From positions 1 to 52,574 of the forward strand of contig JAQTXW010000011.1 in assembly GCA_028688575.1 (NCBI GenBank): a stretch of 52,574 nt of DNA, written 5' to 3'. Of the stretch, positions 27,172 to 37,200 are shown piece after piece (position 1 is the first letter of the stretch; every line of letters starts with the position of its first letter). A program made the position numbers and the translations under genes. Source of the DNA: Methylotenera sp. GTDB taxonomy: Bacteria > Pseudomonadota > Gammaproteobacteria > Burkholderiales > Methylophilaceae. A model generated the notes under the pieces. It saw only the letters and a list, made by a program, of their open reading frames with translations, searched no databases and was not told the origin of the DNA.

Positions 27172-27921
27172 ATGGATGCGCTCAATTTTATTCATCCTGG
27201 CTGGCCCGCTCCTGCAAATGTAAAGGCATTGCAGACTACGCGTGCAGGTGGCGTGAGCAAAGGCGCTTATGCCAGCTTGAATTTAGGTACGCATGTGGCA
27301 GATGACCCCGTTGCGGTGGACAAAAATCGTCAACTACTCAGTCAATATTTACCCAGTGAGCCAGTATGGGTTAATCAGGTGCATGGGGTGGAGGTGATTG
27401 ACGCGGCAATCAGCAACTGTTTGCAAAATGCGGATGCATCGTTTACCACAAAAAAGAACGTGGTATGTGTGACTATGACGGCGGATTGTCTGCCGGTTTT
27501 ACTTTGTGACAAGCAGGGGTCGGTTGTGGCAGCGGTACACGCTGGCTGGCGTGGGCTGTGTGATGGGGTGATTGAAGCGGCTATTCAAAAAATGCAGGTA
27601 GCCCCCACTGAGATTCTAGTGTGGCTAGGGCCTGCAATTGGACCAGACGCTTTTGAAGTGGGTGATGATGTGCGTGCGCAGTTTATTGCAAATGATGCGC
27701 AGGCTGAGTTGGCATTCAAGCCGCTAGCAGGCAAGTGGTTGTGTAATATGTACACAATTGCAAAGCAGCGCCTAAGTCGGCTTGGTGTTGAACAGGTTTT
27801 TGGTGCAACGGTGAATGACGATTTCTGTACTTATACCGATCATTCAAGATTTTTCTCATTCAGGCGTGATCAATCAACTGGACGTATGGCAACGATGATT
27901 TGGCTTGAGTCGAGTAAATAG
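27172..27921 (+). CDS. pgeF: Purine nucleoside phosphorylase-like / PgeF (YfiH) protein
   Basis: This 249-residue protein of the DUF152/YfiH family has the metal ligands in VHAGWRG and the upstream NQVHG and TADCLP segments. Family members clip mis-incorporated peptidoglycan precursors in E. coli and act on purine nucleosides in others, with a zinc or copper site. The start at ATG 27172 has GAGGAG overlapping the end of rluD, so translation is likely coupled. Confidence 0.92.
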   Translation: MDALNFIHPGWPAPANVKALQTTRAGGVSKGAYASLNLGTHVADDPVAVDKNRQLLSQYLPSEPVWVNQVHGVEVIDAAISNCLQNADASFTTKKNVVCVTMTADCLPVLLCDKQGSVVAAVHAGWRGLCDGVIEAAIQKMQVAPTEILVWLGPAIGPDAFEVGDDVRAQFIANDAQAELAFKPLAGKWLCNMYTIAKQRLSRLGVEQVFGATVNDDFCTYTDHSRFFSFRRDQSTGRMATMIWLESSK

Positions 27922-27933
27922 GGCACCATCAGT

Positions 27934-27939
27934 TATAAT
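27934..27939 (+). promoter_or_regulatory. Possible -10 element upstream of the ZIP transporter
   Basis: A consensus TATAAT lies 30 bases before the transporter ATG. No good -35 lies at 16-18 bases, so this is tentative. Confidence 0.3.
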
Positions 27940-27968
27940 GGCGGACTTTACAAAACGCAGGGTAGTGC

Positions 27969-28853
27969 ATGTCGATTCCTGATTTATCAATACTAACGTG
28001 GATTATCCTGTCCAGTCTGGTTGGCGGTTTATTAAGCGTGAGCCTGGCAGGGTTGTTTGCATTGAATTTACGCACGGCCTGGGTGCCCATGCTGGTGAGC
28101 TACGCCATAGGTGCGATGCTGGGCGCGGTTTTTTTAGAGATACTGCCACATGCTTTTGAAAAAGCAGACAGCATTCAACATATTTCTGCCACGCTGTTAT
28201 TGGGTCTGCTACTGTTTTTTGTATTAGAGAAACTGGTTATTTGGCGTCACTGCCATGGTGATCATTGTGAAGTGCACGCAATCCACACCGAACATCATTG
28301 TCCTGAAACCCAAGCTGGGGAAGAGAATGCCAGATTCAAGGCGGTGACTAAGCATGGGCCATCCATTGTGAGTGGCTATGGGCACTCGCACCATCATCAT
28401 GACAGCGGTCGCAGTGGCATGATGATCATGATTGGTGATACTTTTCATAATTTTGTGGATGGCATTTTAATTGCAGCTGCATTTTTAGTTGATGTGAAAC
28501 TCGGCATGGTGACAGCGCTTGCCATTATCTCGCACGAAATCCCGCAGGAAGTCGGTGATTTCTTGATACTTTTACATTCGGGCTACAGTAAAAAGCAGGC
28601 TTTCATTTTTAATTTGGTTTCAAGTTTAGCCACATTGGTTGGCGGCCTAATCGCATATTTTGCACTGCAATATGTCATGACATGGGTTCCCTATATTCTG
28701 GGGTTGGCGGCCGCAAGTATGCTCTATGTGGCAGTGGCTGATTTGATTCCTAGTTTGCATAAACGTACGGAGCTGAAAGCGACAGTCGCACAAGTGTTAT
28801 TAATCACTATGGGGATTAGCACTATCCTGATTGTGCACGTGCTCATCGAGTGA
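27969..28853 (+). CDS. ZIP-family divalent metal transporter
   Basis: This 294-residue membrane protein has about eight segments. The family signature is in DTFHNFVDGILIAAAF (about 157-172) and ISHEIPQEVGDF (about 186-197), which form the metal site. A long cytoplasmic loop between segments 3 and 4 (about 92-145) is rich in His and acid residues (RHCHGDHCEVHAIHTEHHC, GHSHHHH). It imports zinc or a similar ion. The regulator is unknown, as no Fur or Zur box is obvious. Confidence 0.9.
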   Translation: MSIPDLSILTWIILSSLVGGLLSVSLAGLFALNLRTAWVPMLVSYAIGAMLGAVFLEILPHAFEKADSIQHISATLLLGLLLFFVLEKLVIWRHCHGDHCEVHAIHTEHHCPETQAGEENARFKAVTKHGPSIVSGYGHSHHHHDSGRSGMMIMIGDTFHNFVDGILIAAAFLVDVKLGMVTALAIISHEIPQEVGDFLILLHSGYSKKQAFIFNLVSSLATLVGGLIAYFALQYVMTWVPYILGLAAASMLYVAVADLIPSLHKRTELKATVAQVLLITMGISTILIVHVLIE

Positions 28854-29021
28854 GTGTTTTGCTCGTTGGCGTCGCCTATGTTTAACACCCATGAGCCAGA
28901 GTAGCAGTGCGCATGGTAGCAAGCCATAGAATATAAAAGTCAACAGGCCTGCTGTAATAGTTTTTTCAGTTGCGGCCATCAGCACGGTGACATAGAGCCA
29001 GGCGATTGCAATAATGTACAT
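28800..29021 (-). CDS. Small two-segment membrane protein, overlaps the ZIP gene end
   Basis: This 73-residue protein (MYIIAIAWLYVTVLMAATEK...) has two hydrophobic stretches (about 2-15 and 24-45) and a basic His-rich tail. It looks like a conserved small membrane protein of betaproteobacteria, but I cannot name a function. Its last 54 bases overlap the 3' end of the convergent transporter gene. The hydrophobic N-terminal part lies outside the overlap, which supports it being real. The ribosome site is weak. Confidence 0.6.
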   Translation of the reverse strand: MYIIAIAWLYVTVLMAATEKTITAGLLTFIFYGLLPCALLLWLMGVKHRRRQRAKHSLDEHVHNQDSANPHSD

Positions 29022-29089
29022 GGTTTTGAATGCTTTTTTAGGTTCAGTGATTTGTAAGTTTTAATAATTTTAGGTGTTATCAGGTTTAT

Positions 29090-30454
29090 ATGACAATCAA
29101 CGCTTCAATTAAAAATACGACACCAAAAGTCGGTTTCGTATCGTTAGGCTGCCCCAAGGCGGGTTCTGATGCAGAACGTATTCTCACTCAATTGCGTGCA
29201 GAAGGCTATGAAATTTCTGGTAGCTATGATGAGGCCGACTTAGTGGTGGTGAACACCTGCGGTTTTATTGATAGTGCAGTAGAAGAATCGCTCGATGCAA
29301 TTGGGGAAGCTATTCATAAAAACGGCAAGGTGATTGTCACAGGCTGTCTAGGGGCAAAAAAAGGCGTAGTTGAATCTGCGCACCCCAGCGTGTTGGCAGT
29401 CACAGGCCCACATGCTCTTGAAGAAGTGATGACAGCAGTACATGCTAACTTACCCAAGCCGCATGAGCCGTTTATAGATTTGGTGCCGCCACAGGGCATC
29501 CGTTTAACGCCCAAGCATTATGCTTATCTTAAAATTTCTGAAGGCTGTAATCACCGATGCAGCTTTTGCATCATTCCGAGCATGCGTGGTGACCTAGTCA
29601 GCCGTCCGATTGGTGAAGTGCTGAATGAGGCAGAGAATCTGGTCAATGCGGGCGTGAGTGAGATATTAGTGATTTCACAGGACACTTCAGCCTATGGTGT
29701 GGATGTAAAGTATCGCCCTGGCTTTTGGAATGGGCGTCCTGTTAAAACGCGCATGACCGAACTAACCAAGGCCTTAAGTGAGCTTGGCGTGTGGACGCGT
29801 TTGCATTATGTTTATCCATATCCGCATGTGGATGAAGTGATACCACTCATGGCGGACGGGCTGATTTTGCCGTATCTGGATGTACCGTTTCAGCATGCGA
29901 GCCCGCGTGTGCTTAAAGCAATGAAACGACCAGCCAGTAGCGAAAATAACCTGGCGCGCATCAAAGCATGGCGTGAGATATGTCCAGACATTACGATACG
30001 GAGTACTTTTATTGCAGGGTTCCCGGGTGAGACAGAGCATGATTTTCAAATGCTACTCGACTTTTTAGAAGAAGCTCAGCTGGATAGGGTGGGGTGCTTT
30101 GCTTATTCAGCCGTAGATGGCGCTGCGGCTAACGCGTTGCCAGATCAAGTGCCTGAGGAAGTCAAGCAAGCGCGTCTGAGCCGCTTTATGGAAGTACAGG
30201 AGCGCATTAGTGCTGCCAAGCTGCATGCCAAAATCGGCAGTGTTCAAACGGTGCTGGTGGATGAAATTGTGACTGACGTTGAAGGGAATATCGAGGCGAT
30301 AGGTAGAACTAAAGCCGATGCCCCGGAAATTGATGGCGTAGTCTATCTGGAAGACGCAGAGGGGCTGAGTCCTGGTGATTTTGTAGAAGTTGAGATTTAT
30401 AGTGCAGATGGTCATGACTTACGTGGTGGACCGCCCAGAGTGAACGACCATTAG
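29090..30454 (+). CDS. rimO: Ribosomal protein S12 methylthiotransferase
   Basis: This 454-residue radical SAM enzyme has an N-terminal UPF0004 domain ([17 protein letters not shown]) with its cysteines, the SAM cluster motif CNHRCSFC (about 154-161) and a C-terminal TRAM domain (about 385-450, [18 protein letters not shown]). It methylthiolates Asp89 of S12. [10 protein letters not shown] distinguishes it from MiaB. It is probably a single-gene transcript ending in the hairpin at 30457. Confidence 0.96.
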   Translation: MTINASIKNTTPKVGFVSLGCPKAGSDAERILTQLRAEGYEISGSYDEADLVVVNTCGFIDSAVEESLDAIGEAIHKNGKVIVTGCLGAKKGVVESAHPSVLAVTGPHALEEVMTAVHANLPKPHEPFIDLVPPQGIRLTPKHYAYLKISEGCNHRCSFCIIPSMRGDLVSRPIGEVLNEAENLVNAGVSEILVISQDTSAYGVDVKYRPGFWNGRPVKTRMTELTKALSELGVWTRLHYVYPYPHVDEVIPLMADGLILPYLDVPFQHASPRVLKAMKRPASSENNLARIKAWREICPDITIRSTFIAGFPGETEHDFQMLLDFLEEAQLDRVGCFAYSAVDGAAANALPDQVPEEVKQARLSRFMEVQERISAAKLHAKIGSVQTVLVDEIVTDVEGNIEAIGRTKADAPEIDGVVYLEDAEGLSPGDFVEVEIYSADGHDLRGGPPRVNDH

Positions 30455-30456
30455 AT

Positions 30457-30490
30457 ATCAACGGGTGCATATGCTTGTGCACCCGTTGAT
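30457..30490 (+). terminator. Strong hairpin after rimO
   Basis: A perfect 13-base stem, ATCAACGGGTGCA at 30457-30469 and TGCACCCGTTGAT at 30478-30490, has an 8-base loop. It starts two bases after the rimO stop. Only a short T stretch follows (ACTTTAAAAG), so it may protect or pause RNA as much as end it. Confidence 0.6.
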
Positions 30491-30559
30491 ACTTTAAAAG
30501 ACAGATGAAAGTGCCTGTAATGAAAACCTGTTTTTTGTCTAGGTAACAGGTCTCAGAGA

Positions 30560-30787
30560 CTATTTTTTATTACCAGCAAGTCCATCAACCCCATGACCAA
30601 TCACGCCTCCAATGGCAGCGCCTCCCACCGTGCCCAGTGAACTTCCTCCAGTAAGCACCGCTCCCGCAACCCCACCTATGGCGGCTCCGGCAGCTGCATT
30701 TTTTTGCCGTGTTGATAAATCAGCACAGCTACTAAGTAATAAAACTATAGTAAGCAGTGAAATTATCTTTGTGATTTTGTAGTGCAT
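30560..30787 (-). CDS. Small glycine-zipper lipoprotein
   Basis: This 75-residue protein starts at ATG 30787 with GGAG seven bases upstream. The next ATG three bases before it is too close, and an earlier start at 30829 would put 14 residues before the signal. The signal ends in LLLSSCADL, a lipobox. The rest is a glycine-zipper (AAAGAAIGGVAGAVLTGGSS, then a second GAAIGGVIG), as in OsmB-like envelope proteins. It is probably an outer-membrane stress lipoprotein, but its role is not known. Confidence 0.75.
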   Translation of the reverse strand: MHYKITKIISLLTIVLLLSSCADLSTRQKNAAAGAAIGGVAGAVLTGGSSLGTVGGAAIGGVIGHGVDGLAGNKK

Positions 30788-30844
30788 CATAATCTCCTTC
30801 AAGTAGAAATACGCCATTTTCTTAATCAATGGACAAGTTAACTA

Positions 30845-31093
30845 TCAGTCAGCCATCATGATGATGATTGCGCTGATTGCAATCAGTGTGGGCCATTTTG
30901 CAATCTTTAAAATACTGTTAGATTTGAGTTGGACTTTTCTGGATGACGCTTTAGTTGTTTTGGCTGCCAGCGTATCAGGCTCATTAATGTCACTAGTTAG
31001 TATTTTTGAATTTGGCCATTCTGGTTGAGTTGGTTCTGGAAAGTTTTCGGTGACGTTGAAAATGGCTTCGGGTAACTGAAATTTTTGTTTCAT
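30845..31093 (-). CDS. Small protein with C-terminal membrane segment
   Basis: This 82-residue product begins MKQKFQLPEAIFNVTENFPE. It has a Pro- and Ser-rich middle and a C-terminal hydrophobic stretch (about 65-80, WPTLIAISAIIIMM). AGGATAT about eight bases upstream is a fair ribosome site. No family is recognised. It could be a tail-anchored inner-membrane protein. It lies 58 bases upstream of the glycine-zipper gene. Confidence 0.5.
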   Translation of the reverse strand: MKQKFQLPEAIFNVTENFPEPTQPEWPNSKILTSDINEPDTLAAKTTKASSRKVQLKSNSILKIAKWPTLIAISAIIIMMAD

Positions 31094-31245
31094 TTTAATA
31101 TCCTATGCTCAAAAGTCGTTTTTATTCAAATCAGGCAAAATTGCCGCTTAATCTTTCAATTAAAATGCATGTGATAAAAGTCCATTAATAGAGAGGCTCT
31201 CAAGGTATAGCATTTAGTTATGGTGCTTTAAAAGTAATATTCAAT

Positions 31246-31527
31246 TTAGCCTTTAGCACAGACTTGTTTCATTATCTGGGTATCTTCCAGACAGTCAAAA
31301 TCATTAGCCAAAATGAAGCGTCTTGCAGCCGTCAATAGATTTAGGCGCATTATTTTCGATTGGGATGTCAGCACGTAAACATTCTGCTGCACGATTTCTG
31401 CATGTAATAAGCTTGGGATGTAATAGGTATGTTTTTTTTCAGAGCATTCGTCTAAAACGCTTAATTTACAGTCATTAATGTTGATGTCTATTAATTTCCA
31501 TCTGGGCTTTTCCAGGTCTTTTTCCAC
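31246..31527 (-). CDS. Hypothetical protein, 93 residues
   Basis: This GTG-start gene has GAGG about seven bases upstream. The product is soluble-looking, with a beta-rich middle (WKLIDININDCKLSVLD, YYIPSLLHAEIVQQNVYVL) and a C-terminal helical part with Cys residues (FDCLEDTQIMKQVCAKG). I do not recognise the family. Confidence 0.5.
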   Translation of the reverse strand: MEKDLEKPRWKLIDININDCKLSVLDECSEKKHTYYIPSLLHAEIVQQNVYVLTSQSKIMRLNLLTAARRFILANDFDCLEDTQIMKQVCAKG

Positions 31528-31736
31528 GTAACCACCTCAAATACTTTTGATCTGACGGAGTTAATAATAGCATAATTATCCAAGTGTGGGAAAATGTCAC
31601 ACAATTAATGATGAAATTTATATACGTCTGTCAGTTGCCTGTATTTTAGAGATGGGATGGCGTGTACCTATGTTGTGAAATATGACTGGCATGAAGAGCT
31701 GGTCTTCATGTTAGGTATTGTGATGGGGCGATAATG

Positions 31737-32072
31737 CTATGAGAATAAATCGGGAAGGATAGGCGCAGGTCTTTGACTATCAGCACGCTCTTCGAGAAAG
31801 TCAAAAGTAAGTGGGCAGCGCGTAGGTTTTCGCAATGCTTTTTTACGCTTGGCATTGTTGGCGGCGAGCTCAATATAGGGTGTTTGGCTAATACGTACGT
31901 AGCCCGAAGCATTGAGTTTTTGTTCGGTAGTTTCAAACAGGCTGAGCGGATTATCAATATTTTGCAACGTAACTACTTGTTTGGTGACTCTGAGTACGTT
32001 GTACATCACAAATTTATTCGCAGTTTGTTTACCGTAAATTTCACCAGTATGAATAGCCACAAATATCTCCAA
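31737..32072 (-). CDS. Hypothetical protein, 111 residues
   Basis: The open frame begins at a TTG at 32072 (MEIFVAIHTGEIYGKQTANK). No strong ribosome site is seen, and an ATG at residue 23 is an alternative start. The product looks beta-rich at the N-terminus and has a basic segment (AKRKKALRKPTR) before a Pro-rich end. No family is recognised. It is 53 bases downstream of the tetR-type gene on the same strand and may share its transcript. A longer opposed frame at 31773-32159 is less convincing. Confidence 0.4.
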   Translation of the reverse strand: MEIFVAIHTGEIYGKQTANKFVMYNVLRVTKQVVTLQNIDNPLSLFETTEQKLNASGYVRISQTPYIELAANNAKRKKALRKPTRCPLTFDFLEERADSQRPAPILPDLFS

Positions 32073-32124
32073 CTCAAATATGGTGGTATGTTATCGCTCC
32101 CATCACTGATGCACAAGTGCAGTT

Positions 32125-32751
32125 TTATTGTTTTCTGCGTAAGTCAATATGAGCTTTAATCATTTCAATTGCCTGATGGCGAAACTGCGTGCCGTTGCTG
32201 TCTTTAATCCACATATGCAACAGACCGCCAAAGAATAAATGCGTGTCCACTGCCAACGCGTGTGCAGAAAGCTTTGGGCCAATTAAGTTTTGCGCATGTG
32301 CGCGTTGGTAAGCAACTTCATATTTCTCCACTAGGCTAGAGCAGTTATCAAGTATCTGATGTAGTACTGCTGCAAATTCATCTACGTATTCACATTTAAT
32401 CATGATGATTTCGTAAACTTCACGCTGTGCCTGACTTGCATCGAGATCATGAATTGTCTGGCACAGACTAGCCTCAATTTGGCTAAGTGGATCGTTAGCA
32501 CTCTCTGGCACTTTTGACAGTACATCGTCAACTTTATCAAACAAAGGCAAGAACACCTGCTCGCGAATGGCGTGAAAAATGTCTGTTTTATTTTTAAAGT
32601 GCCAATACACTGCCCCACGTGTGACATTGGCTTCTGTCGCAATGTGTTCTAGTGTTGATCTGCTCACACCACGGCGCAAAAATACTGCGCGCGCAGCATC
32701 CATGATGCGGCGTTTAGTGAGTTCGGCGTCTTCTTTAGTTTTTCTAACCAT
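32125..32751 (-). CDS. TetR/AcrR-family repressor
   Basis: This 208-residue protein has an N-terminal TetR helix-turn-helix (about 12-58, ARAVFLRRGVSRSTLEHIA, VTRGAVYWHFKNKTDIF) and a ligand-binding domain typical of AcrR/TtgR regulators of RND pumps. It is divergent from the efflux operon at 32996. The intergenic region holds two inverted repeats that resemble the AcrR operator. It should repress both itself and the pump until a drug-like ligand binds. Confidence 0.92.
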   Translation of the reverse strand: MVRKTKEDAELTKRRIMDAARAVFLRRGVSRSTLEHIATEANVTRGAVYWHFKNKTDIFHAIREQVFLPLFDKVDDVLSKVPESANDPLSQIEASLCQTIHDLDASQAQREVYEIIMIKCEYVDEFAAVLHQILDNCSSLVEKYEVAYQRAHAQNLIGPKLSAHALAVDTHLFFGGLLHMWIKDSNGTQFRHQAIEMIKAHIDLRRKQ

Positions 32752-32800
32752 TCAATCAGTTCTTTAACTATATTCTTTATTAAATTGATATATTTTAATT

Positions 32801-32847
32801 TACATACATACTTGATTGTATATAATATACATGCAAACTCGTATGTA
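32801..32847. promoter_or_regulatory. Two inverted-repeat operators between the TetR gene and the efflux operon
   Basis: Site 1 is 32801-32824: arms TACATACA and TGTATATA around TACTTGAT (7 of 8 arm bases symmetric). Site 2 is 32828-32847: TACATGC and GTATGTA around AAACTC (6 of 7). The arms match the known E. coli AcrR operator pattern TACATACA...TGTATGTA. A perfect 15-base palindrome centred at 32824 (TGTATAT-A-ATATACA) joins the two sites. Confidence 0.65.
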
Positions 32848-32995
32848 AGCAAGTTTTTGAAGTGCTACTACGGCTAAATATGAGTTAAATTAATAAGTTA
32901 TAGCGTTAGTTTGCTTTAATTCAGTTGACTTTTAAATGACATTAAATTTTTAAAGATCATTAATACTAAAGTAATTAATAAAAGTGGAGCTTTTT

Positions 32996-34195
32996 ATGGG
33001 TAACAATCCTCAGGCTAAAGTTATGCAAGTGCAAGTTAACAAAAAAAAGAGCCTGATGCTAAGCTCAGCATTGCTGGTTTTGACGGTATTCTTTTTAGCA
33101 GCTTGTAATAAAAAAGAAGATTCAAGTCAACCTCCAGCGCAAATGCCAGCATTGCCTGTGAGCTTCATTACCATGGCTGCGACGAGTGTTCCCATTAGCA
33201 CAGAAGCTGTCGCCCAGACAGAAGGGGCTAAAGAAGTGGAGGTACGCCCGCGCGTTGGAGGTATTTTACTAAAAAAACGCTTTGAAGAAGGCGCACCCAT
33301 CAAAGCAGGGCAAGCGATGTTCTTGATCGACCCAGTGCCGTTTCAAAATGCGCTTGAGAGTGCAAAGGCGCAACTTGCTCAGCAAAAAGCGCGCTTAGAG
33401 CAAACGCAGCGCGAGGCACAGCGGCTGCAAGGATTGCTCGCAACACAGTCGATTAGTCAGCGTGAGGCTGATAATGCTGCATCCGACTATGCTTTGGCGC
33501 GTGCAGGTCTGGCGCAAATGGAAGCGAATGTACGCGAGGCGGAGTTAAATTTATCCTACACCACAGTAACCGCCCCATTGTCGGGCATTGCGGGCCGTTT
33601 TGTGTTTTCTGAAGGTGCGCTGGTGAGTGCAAATACCAGTTTGCTGACTACAATCAGCGAAATTTCACCGATTTGGGTGCGTTTTAGTTTATCGGATTCA
33701 GAATTGGCACAACTGGGAGGTCGTTTAAGTGAAAAAAATGTACAGAAAATCACGCTTATTTTGCCAGATGGCAGTGAATATCAGCAGCCTGGAAAGCTTA
33801 ACTTCGCCGCCAGTCAAATTGACCCTAGTCTAGGTACGCAGCAGTTACGTGCTACCTTCGATAATGCCAATCAGCAGTTGCTGCCAGGTCAGTTTGTGCG
33901 GATTCGCGTTACGACAGGCGTACAGGATGGGGTGTTTTTGGTGCCGCAAACAGCGGTGTTGACTGGTGATAAAGGTAAATTTGTCTATGTGGTCGAAAAA
34001 TCCGAAGGCGACAAAAGCATTGCCGGTATTCGTCCTATTCAGGTTGGCAGTTGGCAAGGGACTGATTGGGTGGTGCTGAGCGGGCTCAATGCAGGGGATC
34101 AGGTGCTGGTGGATAATTTGATTAAAATACGCCCCAATGCGCCCATAGCCCCTCATCCTTTTGGCAGTGCGCCTGCTTTACCTGACGCTAAATAG
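32996..34195 (+). CDS. RND efflux periplasmic adaptor lipoprotein (AcrA/MexA type)
   Basis: From ATG 32996 the protein has 399 residues; a GTG at 32984 lies on top of the GGAG ribosome site that serves the ATG. A lipobox (FFLAACNKK) lies at about 40, after a rather long N-terminus. A lipoyl-like hairpin with coiled coil (residues 100-190) and the beta-barrel and membrane-proximal domains follow. It links the RND pump to the outer-membrane channel. First gene of the three-gene operon, 10 bases before the pump gene. Confidence 0.92.
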   Translation: MGNNPQAKVMQVQVNKKKSLMLSSALLVLTVFFLAACNKKEDSSQPPAQMPALPVSFITMAATSVPISTEAVAQTEGAKEVEVRPRVGGILLKKRFEEGAPIKAGQAMFLIDPVPFQNALESAKAQLAQQKARLEQTQREAQRLQGLLATQSISQREADNAASDYALARAGLAQMEANVREAELNLSYTTVTAPLSGIAGRFVFSEGALVSANTSLLTTISEISPIWVRFSLSDSELAQLGGRLSEKNVQKITLILPDGSEYQQPGKLNFAASQIDPSLGTQQLRATFDNANQQLLPGQFVRIRVTTGVQDGVFLVPQTAVLTGDKGKFVYVVEKSEGDKSIAGIRPIQVGSWQGTDWVVLSGLNAGDQVLVDNLIKIRPNAPIAPHPFGSAPALPDAK

Positions 34196-34205
34196 GGGAA
34201 AGCGC

Positions 34206-37200
34206 ATGACAAAATTCTTTATTACACGCCCGATTTTTGCCTCGGTACTTTCAATTATTATTGTATTGGCAGGTTTGGCTGCGGCTTTTAAGCTACCGAT
34301 TGCTCAATATCCGCAAATTGCCCCGCCAACCGTGATGATTACGGCCACTTATCCAGGTGCAAGTGCTGACACAATCTCAAAAACTGTAGCTGCGCCCATC
34401 GAAGAGCAGTTGAGCGGTGTGGAAAACCTGCTTTATTTTAATTCAAGTGCCGATTCTAGCGGCACACTTACGATTACAGCGACATTTGAAATAGGCACGG
34501 ATGTTGATCAGGCGACATTTAATGTCAGTAACCGTGTCAATATCGCAACGCCAAGGTTGCCAGAGGAGGTGCGTCGCAATGGTTTGATTGTACAGAAGCG
34601 TTCTAACGATATTTTACTGGTGGTGATGCTGACCTCAAAAGACAAGGAAAATCATAACCGTTTATTTTTAAGTAACTATGCAACACTTAATATCCTTGAT
34701 GAATTAAAACGCATTAAAGGTGTGGGAGATGCCCTTATTTTTGGCGGTCAGGATTATTCCATGCGCATTTGGCTACGCCCCGACCGCATGGCGCAACTGG
34801 GAGTCACAACCACTGATATTGCTGCCGCAATTAATGCGCAAAATAACCAGTATGCAGCGGGTCGCATCGGTCAGGAGCCAGCACCCGCAGATCAGGCGTT
34901 GGTGTATACCGTGACTGCAAAGGGGCGTCTGGTTGATCCTGCAGAGTTTGGCAATATTATCATTCGGGCAGATGGTCCACGTGGCGTGCTTTATCTTAAA
35001 GACGTTGCGCGCGTGGAACTTGGTGCGCAAAGTTACAATGTGCAATCAACCTTAAATGGTGAGCCTGGCGTGGCGATGCCGATTTTTATGCAGTCTGGTG
35101 CTAATGCGCTGGAAACTGCTAGCGGTATTAAGCTCAAAATGCAGGAGTTAAGCGAGCGTTTTCCTGAAGGCATGCTTTACACCATTCCTTATGATACGAG
35201 TGATTTCGTTAAGGCGACCATTAAAGAGGTATTTAAAACCTTTGCCGAGGCGCTGGTGCTGGTGGTGCTGGTGGTATATCTCTTCTTGCAGAGCTGGCGA
35301 GCAACGTTGATACCGATTATTGCTGTACCAATCTCACTCATTGGCACTTTCGCGGGGCTTTATCTGTTTGGATTCTCGATTAATCTGCTGACATTGTTTG
35401 CGATGATTCTAGCGATTGGTATCGTGGTGGATGATGCGATTGTCGTGCTGGAGAATACCGAGCGTTTGATGCAAGAGGAAAATTTAAACCCGCTGGCCGC
35501 AGCTGTGAAATCGATTAATCAGGTGTCGGCAGCAGTCGTGGCTATTGTACTGGTGTTATGCGCGGTATTTGTGCCCGTGGCCTTTTTAGGCGGCATAGCG
35601 GGCGAGCTTTATCGACAGTTTGCTGTGACCGTAGCGATTGCTGTGGTGATTTCGGGTGTTGTTGCCTTGACACTGTCTCCTGCACTGTGCGCGATGATCT
35701 TAAAGAAATCACATCAGGAAAATAGATTTTTTAAAGCCTTCAACCAAAGCTTCGCCAGATTAACGCGATTTTATACAGGGACCGTCAACTTAACGCTGCA
35801 TCATAGAATTATCGGCGGCATTGTATTTGCGGCTATCGTGGTTGTGGTGGTGTTGCTCTTTCGCGTGGTACCAGGTAGTTTTGTACCAGCAGAGGATCAA
35901 GGTTATGTGGTTGCTTTGACTGTGATGCCAGATGGTGCAACCTTGAGCCGTACCAGCAAAACTACAGAAAACATTCGTGCCACGATTGCAGAAGATCCAG
36001 CGGTCGCTTTTCAGTTTGCGGTCAATGGGTTTGAATTGTTATCAGGCGCCAATAAATCGAATGCTGCTACCATGTTTGTCAGGCTTAAAGACTGGAATGA
36101 GCGGGAAACCTCGGCAGAACAGATTGTAGGTAAGTTATTTGGCATAGGTATGAGTCAGCCAGACGGTTTGGGCTTTGCTGTTAACCCACCCGCCATCAGG
36201 GGGTTGGGTGCCGCAGGTGGTTTTGAAGTGTACGTGCAGAGCCAGCGCGATTCAGACCCTATTAAACTTGCTGAGGTCATGAATCATTTTATCGATGCAA
36301 TGCGTGCAGAGTCAAAACTGACTGGACTTAATTCATTTTTCCGTCCCACTGTTCCGCAGTTGCTGATTGAGGTGGACGAGGCCAAAGCTATTTCACAAGG
36401 TGTGCGAATCGCGGATATTTATGCCACGCTACAGAGTACCATGGGATCGTTTTATGTGAATGACTTTAACCGTAGCAGCCGCACCTACCGTGTGCAGTTG
36501 CAGGCAGAACCAGCCTACCGAATGAAGCCAGAGGATTTGGGCAAGGTTTATGTGCGTAGTCAGCCTACCTTAACCAGCCCTGCTGGCAACATGATTCCAC
36601 TTTCCGCACTGAGTAAGGTGACGGATATCGTGGGGGCTGAGCAATTGGAGCGCTATAACGGCTTACTCTCAGCCAAGGTGTTCGGTAGCGGTGCGCCTGG
36701 TGTAAGTTCAGGAGATGCTATTGAGTTGGTTGAAAATATAGCTAAAAACAACCTGCCAGATGGTTATCGCATCGCATGGACAGGACAGGCCTATCAGGAG
36801 AAACGTACAGGGTCGGCCGCGATGTTTGCCTTTGGTTTTGCTATTGTGATGGTGTTCTTGATTTTGGCTGCACAGTTTGAAACCTGGGCGTTGCCACTGG
36901 CTGTGATCATGGCGGTGCCATTTGCACTGGCTGGTGCATTGCTGGCTGTTTTGCTGAGAGGTATGCCTAATGATATTTATTTCCAGATTGGCTTGATCAC
37001 GCTTATTGGGTTGGCTGCCAAAAATGCAATTTTGATTGTGGAGTTCGCGAGCCAGAAAATGGAAGAGGGCATGCCGATTGCGCAGGCTGCACTAGAGGCG
37101 GCAAGGATGCGTTTCAGGCCGATTGTGATGACTTCTATGGCGTTTGTGTTGGGCATCGTGCCATTGGTTATTGCGACGGGTGCGGGTGCTGCCGCACGGC

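Noticed and set aside
31773-32159. Plus-strand frame opposite the 111-residue gene and the TetR end
   Set aside because: It covers the tetR 3' end in antisense and has an unlikely hydrophobic/aromatic composition with no family resemblance.
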